Shown piece after piece: positions 37,984-45,896 of a stretch of 64,000 nucleotides of DNA (position 1 is its first letter; every line of letters begins with the position of its first letter). A program made the position numbers and the translations under genes. Source of the stretch: Secundilactobacillus pentosiphilus (GTDB lineage Bacteria; Bacillota; Bacilli; Lactobacillales; Lactobacillaceae); assembly GCF_002217985.1 (NCBI RefSeq), contig NZ_BCMI01000013.1:1-64000 (forward strand). Reading direction: 5' to 3'. The notes under the pieces are model-generated. The model worked only from the letters and a program-made list of their open reading frames with translations, was not told the origin of the DNA and did not search any database.

Positions 37984-38015
37984 GGCTGGCTTGCACATTG
38001 TAAGTCAGCCTTTTT
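37984..38015 (+). terminator. Terminator downstream of 6S RNA
   Basis: GGCTGGCTT pairs with AAGTCAGCC (one mismatch) and is followed by T5. A second small hairpin, CAAAGTG/CACTTTG, lies just upstream (37965-37982). Confidence 0.8.
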
Positions 38016-38057
38016 ATTTGACGACAAAAAACGGCGTAAAGCCTTGGAGGTCTCCCT

Positions 38058-38348
38058 TTGGTTATTAATATTTTAATGATTGTTTACGTACTACTCACTT
38101 TCTTTATCGGCTGGTTCTTTCTCACCCACACTCACAAACCATTTTTAGTTTTCCATCCCGAAGAAAATCCCAACCTATCAGGAATCATCAAATTTGGCGG
38201 CTGGTCATTAGTCATTGTTGGTATCCTTGCTGCAATAGCAACGATCATGCAAAACGACGTGTTCATTTCCATAACCCTGCTGATCGGTGTTCTGGATATT
38301 CTGGCTGTTCAATTGATGCTCGTTCACTTCTTTCCGAAATTTAAATGA
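38058..38348 (+). CDS. Small membrane protein of unknown function
   Basis: This 96-residue protein has three hydrophobic segments (about residues 2-24, 45-65 and 70-92) and a short polar loop, FHPEENPNLSG. It starts with TTG at 38058, preceded by GGAGG at seven bases. I do not recognise the family with confidence; small proteins of this layout are annotated in lactobacilli as hypothetical membrane proteins. It lies between the 6S RNA terminator and the usp gene and could be read from a weak promoter in the short gap or by readthrough. Confidence 0.75.
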   Translation: MVINILMIVYVLLTFFIGWFFLTHTHKPFLVFHPEENPNLSGIIKFGGWSLVIVGILAAIATIMQNDVFISITLLIGVLDILAVQLMLVHFFPKFK

Positions 38349-38426
38349 AAACGGTTTACATTTCTCTTTTTATTTGGCGTAAAATAACGTAAAATAGAAT
38401 TAACAAGTAGAGAGAGGTGAGTCATC

Positions 38427-38918
38427 ATGTTACAACAATATAAGCACATCTTAGTTCCAGTTGATGGTTCTTACGAAGCCGAATTAGCTTTCGAAAAAGC
38501 TGTGGCCGTTGCCAAACGAAACGATTCTGATTTGCACCTAGTTCACGTTGTGGATACCCGCGCATTCCAAAATATTTCCAGCTTTGACACAACTATGGTT
38601 GAAGAAGTAACCGATACTGCCAAGAAAACCTTGGACAAGTACATTCAACAAGCAAAGGATGCTGGCGTTAGCAGCGTTGACTACTCGATTGAATATGGTG
38701 CACCGAAGACCATTATCGCCCGTGACATGCCTAAGAAGCTGGGTATCGATTTGATTATGATCGGTGCTACCGGTTTAAACGCCGTAGAACGATTATTAAT
38801 TGGTTCGGTTACTGAGTACGTTACCCGTACAGCAATCTGTGACGTCCTTGTTGTTCGGACGGATCTAGAAAACAAACCCGCAAAACAGCCTTCAAAAAAA
38901 GCTGTAAAAAAGCCCTAA
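38427..38918 (+). CDS. Universal stress protein (UspA family)
   Basis: This 163-residue protein has the Usp fold: HILVPVDGSYEAELAFEKAV at the start and the ATP-binding loop G-x2-G-x9-G-S (GATGLNAVERLLIGS, about residues 112-126) near the end, so it is an ATP-binding type. A Lys/Pro-rich tail follows the domain. AGAGAGGTGAG lies upstream of the ATG. The closest target is not known. A strong two-way terminator follows. Confidence 0.93.
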   Translation: MLQQYKHILVPVDGSYEAELAFEKAVAVAKRNDSDLHLVHVVDTRAFQNISSFDTTMVEEVTDTAKKTLDKYIQQAKDAGVSSVDYSIEYGAPKTIIARDMPKKLGIDLIMIGATGLNAVERLLIGSVTEYVTRTAICDVLVVRTDLENKPAKQPSKKAVKKP

Positions 38919-38965
38919 TAACTAAATCGAGTATCACACCCGGTTGGTTCCAAGCATTTAATGCA

Positions 38966-39017
38966 AACACAAATAAACGTCATTCCGAATTTTTTCGGGA
39001 TGACGTTTATTTGTGTT
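38966..39017. terminator. Two-way terminator between usp and tag
   Basis: AACACAAATAAACGTCAT pairs perfectly over at least 18 bases with ATGACGTTTATTTGTGTT, with an inner CCGAA/TTCGG stem. It ends usp on the plus strand and the tag operon on the minus strand. Confidence 0.8.
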
Positions 39018-39102
39018 AAATACTTGAAAGGCGTTTACCTTGAGGACTTTAAGGAGACGGCTCTCTATCAAAAATTTCCCTGCCCAAATCACCATTACTT
39101 AA

Positions 39103-39675
39103 TTAATTGATTATTTGCGTAATTTCATCGTGACGGTAGCAAGTTGCTAGATGGTCGTTCACAATACCGGAAGCCTGCAATAGCGAATAACAAGTCTTGG
39201 GACCAACCCTTTTAAACCCGAGCTGGCGTAATGTCTGCGCTAATTCAGCCACGAACCAGTCGCTTGCTAGCGTCTCTTTGGGCTTCAAATGGTGATCCAG
39301 CGGTGAGCCATTGACCCGTTGCCACAGCGTATCACTTAACGTCCAGCCTAGTTCATGTAAACTGCTAAGTACCCGGGCATTTTCAATCACCGCATCAATT
39401 TTTTGCTGATTACGAATAATACGGTGATCATGGTGCAATGCTTGTAACTGAACTGGGGTTATTTGTGCCAGCCTCTCCGGGTCAAATTGTTCGAACGCTC
39501 CTCTTAAAGCTTCTCGATACTTTAATATCAAATGCCAGGTCAGTCCCGCCTGAAAGATCTCCAGCGACAAATTTTCAAACAGCTGTCTTTCGTCATGAAC
39601 TGGGACACCCCATTCTAAATCATGGTAGATCAATAATTGCGGACTCTTTTCAGCCCATGAACATCTTGTCGTCAT
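39103..39675 (-). CDS. tag: DNA-3-methyladenine glycosylase I
   Basis: Tag removes 3-methyladenine from alkylated DNA. The 190-residue protein begins MTTRCSWAEKSPQLLIYHDLEWGVP and ends near GIVNDHLATCYRH; these supply the Cys/His residues of the Tag zinc site. The helix-hairpin-helix region is around LRQLGFKRVGPKT. It follows the phosphodiesterase gene by 34 bases and ends the operon. Confidence 0.93.
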   Translation of the reverse strand: MTTRCSWAEKSPQLLIYHDLEWGVPVHDERQLFENLSLEIFQAGLTWHLILKYREALRGAFEQFDPERLAQITPVQLQALHHDHRIIRNQQKIDAVIENARVLSSLHELGWTLSDTLWQRVNGSPLDHHLKPKETLASDWFVAELAQTLRQLGFKRVGPKTCYSLLQASGIVNDHLATCYRHDEITQIIN

Positions 39676-39709
39676 ACTATCAGCTCCTTATAGAGCTAAA
39701 TACGCGAAA

Positions 39710-41368
39710 TCAGCAAAACTGGTTCACCACGTTTTCAACAATGGCCCAGTTAAACTGTTTGATTAGCTGACGGTTTACGCGCTGAAGCTGAGTCAACTGA
39801 TTCGTAATTTGACCGTCCACACCCAGTACCCGCATACTCTGCATATCAGCCACCTTATCTGGTGTCCAAACGAAAACTGGGGCACCAACTGAGTGGGCCT
39901 GCCTGATCATCGTTGTGTTAAGCCCAATCGCCTGTAATGAATAAAAGTCAGCAGGTAAGTTTTTAATCGACATGATATTTAATGGTACGATGTACCCCAC
40001 AATTAAATTAGGATCCAGTTGTTTTAATCTTAAAAGTGCCTGATAACTCATTGTATGGACAAAATCATGATTAGCAATTAATTGATCCGCATATTGACGA
40101 CTAAATCGCTGAACCATATTGGGACTATCCTGAGGTGTCACCTTAATTTCCACAATTAGTCGCTGGTGTTCTTCTTTAGCCGCTTTTAAGTAGCTGGCCA
40201 GACTGACGATCTTAGTGGCCTTACCATCCTTTTCCAGGTGGTGGTGCTTGAGTTGATTGAGGGTTAACTTCTGAATATCAGCTACCTTTGCCCCCGCACT
40301 GGTCCTTAAGTTCACATCCTGGCCATGAGAAACCACAAACTGGCCATCCCTAGTTTCCTGAACGTCAACTTCCACAAAATTAGGCTGGTGTTTGACCGTC
40401 CGCTTAAATGCATCTAAGGAATTTGGCACACCGTTACTGCCAATCACACCGCGATGTGCAATCGTAATACTCGGTGAAGCTGCAATCGAACCAAAATGAA
40501 ACGCTTGAAACCCAAACAAAATAACGAGTAAGAAAACTAGCCCTGCTGGAAACCAGGCCATACTGTGCAGGTGTTCTTCATCTTCAGAAAATTCCGGTTG
40601 GAAATCCGGTTGGGCGACCGATTCCCATACCATTGCCAGTAAAAAGACACTAAGACCAATCAGTGAAAAAACGACCAGTAAAACTAAGGTGACTAAACTC
40701 GTACCGCTCCCAACACCATTAGAAAGCTGACTGCTGAGTGCACGCAGGCCGTGTACTGCTAAATGGTCCATAACCGACATGGGTACCCAAACGGCAACCA
40801 ACGGGCGGACAAACCACACCAAACGATGCCAACCGTTAATCGGCACCAGTTCAGGTTTAACCGTTACCCGCAAGTACCCAAGTAGTTTGAGGAAAACAAA
40901 CAAGAGGAGAACATACAGGACAGCCAAAATGGCAACGACTATTCGCCGCTGCAGAACAACCGTATCAACCCACTTGATTGGCAGCATCACTAAATTAAGC
41001 ACTGGCGCTGTAAAACCAGCATCCCCAAACGGCAGCCACAAAATAGCCAGCAATATCACGAGGCCGGTTAATTGCAACCACCGTTTAGATAGTCTTCGCC
41101 ATGACGTGAGCATCAGCAGATCCGTTTGATTTAAAATGGTCTTATTTGTCGTAAATGCAGTTAAAATCAAATCCAATTCAAAAACTAACCCGAACAAAAA
41201 ACCAATAATCAGGATAATTTTGACGGCAACCAAGCCTGGATTCAGCATTAAAATGTGCAGGGTCACTAAAACGGCCAGCAGCAATAGCCAGCCAAGGTTA
41301 ACTGCTCGCACTTTTAATAGCTGATAACTAGTTTGAAATAAACGACGATAATAATTGATTGGTTTCAC
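39710..41368 (-). CDS. Membrane-bound glycerophosphodiester phosphodiesterase
   Basis: The 552-residue protein has a membrane domain of seven to eight helices (residues 1-290, GPDPase_memb type) fused to a C-terminal GDPD catalytic domain. The catalytic pair is in IAHRG (His305-Arg306) and SHGQD (second His), with the metal ligands E and D in FVEVDVQET. It probably cleaves glycerophosphodiesters, such as products of lipid or LTA turnover, near the membrane. DUF2785 lies 10 bases upstream and tag 34 bases downstream. Confidence 0.92.
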   Translation of the reverse strand: MKPINYYRRLFQTSYQLLKVRAVNLGWLLLLAVLVTLHILMLNPGLVAVKIILIIGFLFGLVFELDLILTAFTTNKTILNQTDLLMLTSWRRLSKRWLQLTGLVILLAILWLPFGDAGFTAPVLNLVMLPIKWVDTVVLQRRIVVAILAVLYVLLLFVFLKLLGYLRVTVKPELVPINGWHRLVWFVRPLVAVWVPMSVMDHLAVHGLRALSSQLSNGVGSGTSLVTLVLLVVFSLIGLSVFLLAMVWESVAQPDFQPEFSEDEEHLHSMAWFPAGLVFLLVILFGFQAFHFGSIAASPSITIAHRGVIGSNGVPNSLDAFKRTVKHQPNFVEVDVQETRDGQFVVSHGQDVNLRTSAGAKVADIQKLTLNQLKHHHLEKDGKATKIVSLASYLKAAKEEHQRLIVEIKVTPQDSPNMVQRFSRQYADQLIANHDFVHTMSYQALLRLKQLDPNLIVGYIVPLNIMSIKNLPADFYSLQAIGLNTTMIRQAHSVGAPVFVWTPDKVADMQSMRVLGVDGQITNQLTQLQRVNRQLIKQFNWAIVENVVNQFC

Positions 41369-41378
41369 CCTTTCACCA

Positions 41379-42362
41379 CTATGCTAAAAAGTCGATCACT
41401 GAACGCAGATACTGCATAATTGCATCACTAAAGTCATGACGCACGATCATTGATTCAATTAATCGACCACGATTATAGATTCGGTTCCAGCTTGACTCAC
41501 TTTCCTGTTGCTGGACCACGACCAACTCTTGGCGCCAATGCTTAAGCTGTTTTAACAAATAATCAGCGTACAATTGATTTTTATTGGTCAACCGTGCCAG
41601 GTAGCTGGCTAATCGTTGAGGTTCACCAAAAATTAAGGGACCAGCTAACGTCTTGTAGCGTTCAATAATAATGGCCATCAAAAACAGTTTGTCTGCCCGT
41701 GTTAAGTACTCACGTTCTGATAATTCGTCCAGTAAATTACCAATATGGGTAAAGGCATGTGCCCAGCCGTTGGTTTTGATAAAGCCACGGGTGTCTGCTT
41801 CCAGCACCATATAAAGGGCTAACTGATTAACCACCTGGTTAACCAGCTCCTGATCCAAGAAGTGATAATCTGCTCGATCAGCGTACATGATCACTGAAAG
41901 TAAAAGCACTGCAAATGCACGTTGATAGACAGCGTCGTTTTCCGGCTCAAGAACGTGGGCAAACAGCACGGTATCACTGGTCAGGTAGCGAACAATCATA
42001 GTCATTTGCTGGTTGGAAAGTAAGTGCTGCTGGATCAAATCATTAAATAAAAAATAAATCCCCTTGTCGCGAATATTAGGATCAGGCGAACCAATATGCC
42101 GCACTAACTGGAGAACTTGCTGATCACTGACAGTATCTAGTGATTCATCTCTAAGCTGGTTATTAAGCTGGGTTAATAAGTCGCGAATACCGTCATTATC
42201 ATCAGGTAGTTGCACAGCAGTGGCCGTGGTTTCACGCTTAACCGAAACCACCAAGGACTCAAGACGGCCACTGAGTGACTGAAACAGTTCTCCTGCATTA
42301 ACCTGCTTGCGGGCTTCTATTAGCTGTTCGCGTATGTCATCTATCTGATTATTGGCTTCCAC
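41379..42362 (-). CDS. DUF2785 domain-containing protein
   Basis: This 327-residue, mainly helical, soluble protein has the DUF2785 signature NGWAHAFTHIGNLLDEL (about residues 194-210) after an N-terminal helical region. No signal peptide, membrane helix or catalytic motif was found. In lactobacilli proteins of this family are annotated only by domain. It is the first gene of the run DUF2785-phosphodiesterase-tag. The shared operon suggests, but does not show, a role in envelope or alkylation stress. Confidence 0.8.
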   Translation of the reverse strand: MEANNQIDDIREQLIEARKQVNAGELFQSLSGRLESLVVSVKRETTATAVQLPDDNDGIRDLLTQLNNQLRDESLDTVSDQQVLQLVRHIGSPDPNIRDKGIYFLFNDLIQQHLLSNQQMTMIVRYLTSDTVLFAHVLEPENDAVYQRAFAVLLLSVIMYADRADYHFLDQELVNQVVNQLALYMVLEADTRGFIKTNGWAHAFTHIGNLLDELSEREYLTRADKLFLMAIIIERYKTLAGPLIFGEPQRLASYLARLTNKNQLYADYLLKQLKHWRQELVVVQQQESESSWNRIYNRGRLIESMIVRHDFSDAIMQYLRSVIDFLA

Positions 42363-42505
42363 TTTTCTCGCTCCGATCTTTAATCATGTTCTTATTTTAG
42401 CACGTTTGTGTCCTGCTAGAAAATAGGTGAGGCGGATAAATCCCCCTAATTAGCTCGGAAACTCTGCCTGCTAACTAGCCTAAAACCGTGAATACGGCGA
42501 AACAA

Positions 42506-42548
42506 AAATAGCCCTACCATCCGAAAGTTCAGGCTGATAGGACTATTT
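42506..42548 (-). terminator. Terminator of metNPQ
   Basis: AAATAGTCCTATCA-GCC pairs with GG-ATGGTAGGGCTATTT (one G-U and one mismatch) and is followed by TTTGTTT on the minus strand, 36 bases after metQ. Confidence 0.75.
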
Positions 42549-42583
42549 CTCTTTTTCTGGGGGCTAAAAGTCCCTTTTAAACG

Positions 42584-43417
42584 CTATTTGTAACTCTTAG
42601 CTGGTAGCACGGCACCCTTGTAATGGTTGTAGATCCACTTTTGAGTACTCTTTGATTGCAATGCCTTCATCAACTTCTTGATAGCCGGCTTCTTTTGGTC
42701 ACCTTTTCGAACGGCAACAATATTGACGTATGGTGATGATGACTTTTCGGTTGCAATAGCTTGCTTCAATGGGTTGAGGCCTGATTGAACAGCGTAGTTA
42801 GCGTTAATGAAGTCCACGTCACCTTCACCGTTCTTGTAGATACTTGGCATCAATTTTGGTTCGTAACTGTGCTTGAACTTTAAGTGACGAGGGTTAGAAG
42901 CAATGTCACCGAAGTTAGCTGTCGTAATGTCGATACCCTTCTTAACTTTAATCAAACCGGCATCCTGCAGAATCGTTAAGATACGGCCATAATCAGGGGT
43001 GTTCGAACTAGCTAAAATGGTTGAACCGTCCTTAACATCCTTTAAGTTCTTAACCTTTTTTGAATAAGCTGAGATGGGTTCCAAATGAACGCCACCGGCG
43101 CTAACTAAAGTACCGTGGTTAGCCTTGTTCCACTGGTTCAAGAATGGCGTGTGCTGAAAGTAGTTAGCATCCAGTTCCTTGCTAGCTAAGGCCTTGTTAG
43201 GCATTACGTAGTCTTGGAACACCTTGATCTTTAAGTTGACGCCTTCCTTTTTCAATTGAGGCTGAACATGCTTTAAGATTTGTGCATGTGGCACAGCTGA
43301 GGCACCCACGGTAATCGTGGTGGTCTTTGGTTTACTTGAACTATTACCACAAGCAGCTAGTAATACCGTTGTTGCGGCAATTCCTAAAATACCTAGAATC
43401 CGTTTTGAAGTCTTCAT
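42584..43417 (-). CDS. metQ: Methionine ABC transporter substrate-binding lipoprotein MetQ
   Basis: The 277-residue protein has a lipoprotein signal (MKTSKRILGILG..., lipobox LLAAC) and the NlpA/MetQ fold: ITVGASAVPHAQIL, VFQDYVMPNKALASKELDANYFQHTPFL and YANPRHLKF-like FGDIASNPRHLKF. It binds methionine (and its D or oxidised forms in relatives). It is the last gene of metN-metP-metQ under a methionine T-box. Confidence 0.95.
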   Translation of the reverse strand: MKTSKRILGILGIAATTVLLAACGNSSSKPKTTTITVGASAVPHAQILKHVQPQLKKEGVNLKIKVFQDYVMPNKALASKELDANYFQHTPFLNQWNKANHGTLVSAGGVHLEPISAYSKKVKNLKDVKDGSTILASSNTPDYGRILTILQDAGLIKVKKGIDITTANFGDIASNPRHLKFKHSYEPKLMPSIYKNGEGDVDFINANYAVQSGLNPLKQAIATEKSSSPYVNIVAVRKGDQKKPAIKKLMKALQSKSTQKWIYNHYKGAVLPAKSYK

Positions 43418-43467
43418 GAATAATTCCTCCCAAAAGGTAAAATAATAAAATATAAAATAAAAGATTT

Positions 43468-44151
43468 TTATAAAGTCCGCTTATCAATTCGGCGAACCAG
43501 GAAATCCCCAATAAATTGAAATGCAAAGACGATGATCACGATGATCACTGTCGCAACAAGTACGATGGTGTTGTTATTAGCCTGGAAACCATCAATGTAG
43601 GCCAAGTTACCTAAACCACCAGCGCCAATGGCACCAGCCATTGCGGTATAGCCAATCAGCGAAATGGTCGTTACCGTTGCTCCTGAAACTAATGCTGGCA
43701 TACTTTCTGGCAGCAACACCTTGTAAACGATCTGCCAACCAGTTGCTCCCATTGATTCGGCTGCTTCGATGACGCCACGGTCAATTTCATGGAATGCTAA
43801 TTCGACCATCCGTGCATAAAACGGCGCCGCGGAAACAATCAATGACGGTAGCGCTGCCGTTGGGCCGATGATCGTTCCAACAAGATTCTTGGTAATCGGC
43901 AACAACAGCATAATCAAAATAATAAACGGAATCGATCTAAACACGTTAACCAGGAAGGAAACAACCGCGTTCAGTACTTTGACCCAAATGTTTTCACTAG
44001 CCGTTGTTTCAAATAATAGCAAACCTAATAAAACACCTAAGATTGCAACGGCAATCATTGAAACAATTGTCATCCATATCGTTTCCCAAGTTGCGGCACT
44101 CATGTTAGCCCAATCAACCGTCTTGAATGCAAAGTACGATCCACTAGTCAC
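43468..44151 (-). CDS. metP: Methionine ABC transporter permease
   Basis: This 227-residue permease of the MetI type has five membrane helices and the ATPase-docking EAAESMGATGWQIVYKVLLPESMPALVSG loop region. It starts with GTG at 44151, preceded by GGAGG at nine bases, and overlaps the end of metN by eight bases, which suggests coupled translation. The internal methionine before SAATWETIW is a possible alternative start. Confidence 0.95.
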   Translation of the reverse strand: MTSGSYFAFKTVDWANMSAATWETIWMTIVSMIAVAILGVLLGLLLFETTASENIWVKVLNAVVSFLVNVFRSIPFIILIMLLLPITKNLVGTIIGPTAALPSLIVSAAPFYARMVELAFHEIDRGVIEAAESMGATGWQIVYKVLLPESMPALVSGATVTTISLIGYTAMAGAIGAGGLGNLAYIDGFQANNNTIVLVATVIIVIIVFAFQFIGDFLVRRIDKRTL

Positions 44152-45178
44152 GGTGAATCACCTCCGTTTCTACGCGCATTTTCTTCAGCAGATCCAAGGC
44201 ACCGTCCATACTCTCTTTATTACCGGTAATCTGCAGGTAAAGTGAGCCAATGGAACCCTCTTGCGTTTGATGAATACTACCTTCAATAATGCTAACTTGC
44301 AGCTTTGGAAACTCATGAATCATTTCCGACACAATTGGTAATTTAGCCTGATCGCCATGAAAAACCAGTTGAACAATGGTGCCGTCCGGATAGCTCTTAA
44401 TTAAGTCTTCCACGATCCTGTTAGTATCGGTCAGGGCCGGATCAACTTCTTCACTAACGAAGCGCTTAGTAATTTCTTGTTTCGGGTTACGAAAGACGTT
44501 GAAGACCGTTCCTTGTTCAACAACTTTACCATCATCCATCACGGCTACATGGTCGCAGATTTTACGGATGGCATGCATTTCATGGGTAATCAACACAATG
44601 CTCAAATTCATTTTCTTGTTAATTTCCAATAACAAGTCCAGGACCTCATCCGTTGTTTGCGGGTCCAAGGCACTGGTTGCTTCATCGGAAATTAGGATCT
44701 CCGGATCGTTAGCTAAAGCCCTTGCGATACCCACCCGCTGTTTCTGTCCGCCAGATAGCTCGGAGGGATAAGAATGCTCGCGGCCGGTCAAGCCGACCAG
44801 GTCAACTAAGTGCTGCGCTTTTTCTTGACGCGCCTTGCGTGACATGCCAGCAACTTCGAGCGGAAACATAATGTTTTGAATCACTGTCCGTGACCAAAGC
44901 AAATTAAAATGTTGAAAAATCATCCCGATCTTTTGACGCTTTTTTCTTAACTCTATTCCAGAAAGCGCCGTGATCTGATCTCCATTAATATCAATTTCAC
45001 CGCTAGTCGGCGTTTCCAGCCCGTTTAGCATTCGTGTTAACGTACTTTTTCCAGCACCGGAATAACCAACAATGCCGTATATTTCGCCGTCATCGATGTT
45101 TAAATTGACATCCGAAACTGCGGTCAAATCACCATCCTTGCTGGTGAATGTTTTTGTCACGTCTTTAAACTCTATCAC
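44144..45178 (-). CDS. metN: Methionine ABC transporter ATP-binding protein MetN
   Basis: The 344-residue ATPase has Walker A GYSGAGKST, signature LSGGQKQRVGIARAL, Walker B ILISDEATSALDP, and a C-terminal NIL regulatory domain (about 265-344) that senses methionine in relatives. The start is GTG 45178 (MIEFKDVTKTF): AAGGAGG lies eight bases before it, while the earlier ATG is upstream of that site. First gene of metNPQ. Confidence 0.95.
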   Translation of the reverse strand: MIEFKDVTKTFTSKDGDLTAVSDVNLNIDDGEIYGIVGYSGAGKSTLTRMLNGLETPTSGEIDINGDQITALSGIELRKKRQKIGMIFQHFNLLWSRTVIQNIMFPLEVAGMSRKARQEKAQHLVDLVGLTGREHSYPSELSGGQKQRVGIARALANDPEILISDEATSALDPQTTDEVLDLLLEINKKMNLSIVLITHEMHAIRKICDHVAVMDDGKVVEQGTVFNVFRNPKQEITKRFVSEEVDPALTDTNRIVEDLIKSYPDGTIVQLVFHGDQAKLPIVSEMIHEFPKLQVSIIEGSIHQTQEGSIGSLYLQITGNKESMDGALDLLKKMRVETEVIHRD

Positions 45179-45202
45179 TGCGGTTACCTCCTTTTTCAAA
45201 TA

Positions 45203-45487
45203 AAAAAGCTTCGTCCTAACTTAAATCACATGATTTAAGTAAGGGCGAAGCTTATCGCGTACCACCTTATTTTCGTTACTGTCTCGCAACAGTAACCTCA
45301 ATGAGTCCGAGGACTCAACGGGATAGTGGCCGTTAACCAGCTACGGCTTGCTTAAAGTTCACCGTAACCCCTTTTATGCAAAACCATCTTCAGTGTATCG
45401 TGACGATCCCTTCTCACCAAGCGGGACTCTCTAAACGTTCACTCAACGCTTACTCATTCTGCCAATCTCTTATTAAATTAAGTCAAT
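45203..45487 (-). promoter_or_regulatory. Methionine T-box leader of metNPQ
   Basis: Stem I contains AGAGAG, an apical stem UCCC/GGGA and CUGAAGAUGG; in the register GAA-N-XXX the specifier is AUG (45385-45387), methionine. The T-box reads AAGGTGGTACGCG (45256-45268), one C shorter than the usual GGNACCGCG. The variable base U fits the A73 of tRNA-Met. The terminator (45203-45253) pairs AAGCTTCGCCC with GGACGAAGCTT and has an inner stem ACTTAAATCA/TGATTTAAGT, then T6. Confidence 0.9.
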
Positions 45488-45493
45488 GACAAA

Positions 45494-45522
45494 AGTATAG
45501 CCATCTGAATAAGAGCTGTCAA
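45494..45522 (-). promoter_or_regulatory. Promoter of metNPQ
   Basis: Minus strand: perfect -35 TTGACA (45517-45522), 17-base spacer, -10 TATACT (45494-45499). It lies 43 bases after the gcvH-like stop codon. Confidence 0.85.
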
Positions 45523-45564
45523 GGAAAAATATCATCATATCCTCAGAATCTAATTGAACTGCAA

Positions 45565-45867
45565 TTAGTTTTCTTTGATATCAACTAACCAAGCATCAGC
45601 CTCTTCTTCACTGTTTAAGCTGTCAAAATCGTTGTCTAACTGCGGATTAACAGCAACAACTTCACCGCTGACTGGACTATCAATATCCGAAACGGCTTTT
45701 TCAGCTTCAACACTAATCAGTGTCTTACCCTTTGAAACCTTGTCGCCAACACTTGGTAGGTGAGCAAATTTAATGGTGCCTAATTCATCTTGACCAGCTT
45801 TCGTTAAACCAAGACGTGTTTTGCCATCCATTACTTTTGTCCAGAAATAAGTTGCTTCTTCACTCAT
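45565..45867 (-). CDS. GcvH-like lipoyl domain protein
   Basis: This 100-residue protein resembles the H protein of the glycine cleavage system but is about 25 residues shorter. The lipoyl lysine is Lys57 in SVEAEKAVSDIDSPVSGEVVAVN, and the RLGLTKAGQDELGTIKFAHLP stretch is typical of GcvH. No gcvT or gcvP is in the window, so it may be an orphan or GcvH-like carrier, for example a relay for octanoyl or lipoyl groups. It ends the rodA run (29 bases after rodA). GAGGTGA precedes the ATG. Confidence 0.88.
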   Translation of the reverse strand: MSEEATYFWTKVMDGKTRLGLTKAGQDELGTIKFAHLPSVGDKVSKGKTLISVEAEKAVSDIDSPVSGEVVAVNPQLDNDFDSLNSEEEADAWLVDIKEN

Positions 45868-45896
45868 ATTTTCACCTCAAACCAATTTATTGGACT

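Noticed and set aside
37790-38068. 92-codon plus-strand frame after rarA
   Set aside because: It lies across the 6S RNA and its terminator; the folding evidence explains the region better.
38345-38359. cre-like sequence TGAAAACGGTTTACA before usp
   Set aside because: It is one base too long for the cre consensus and begins in the stop codon of the preceding gene.
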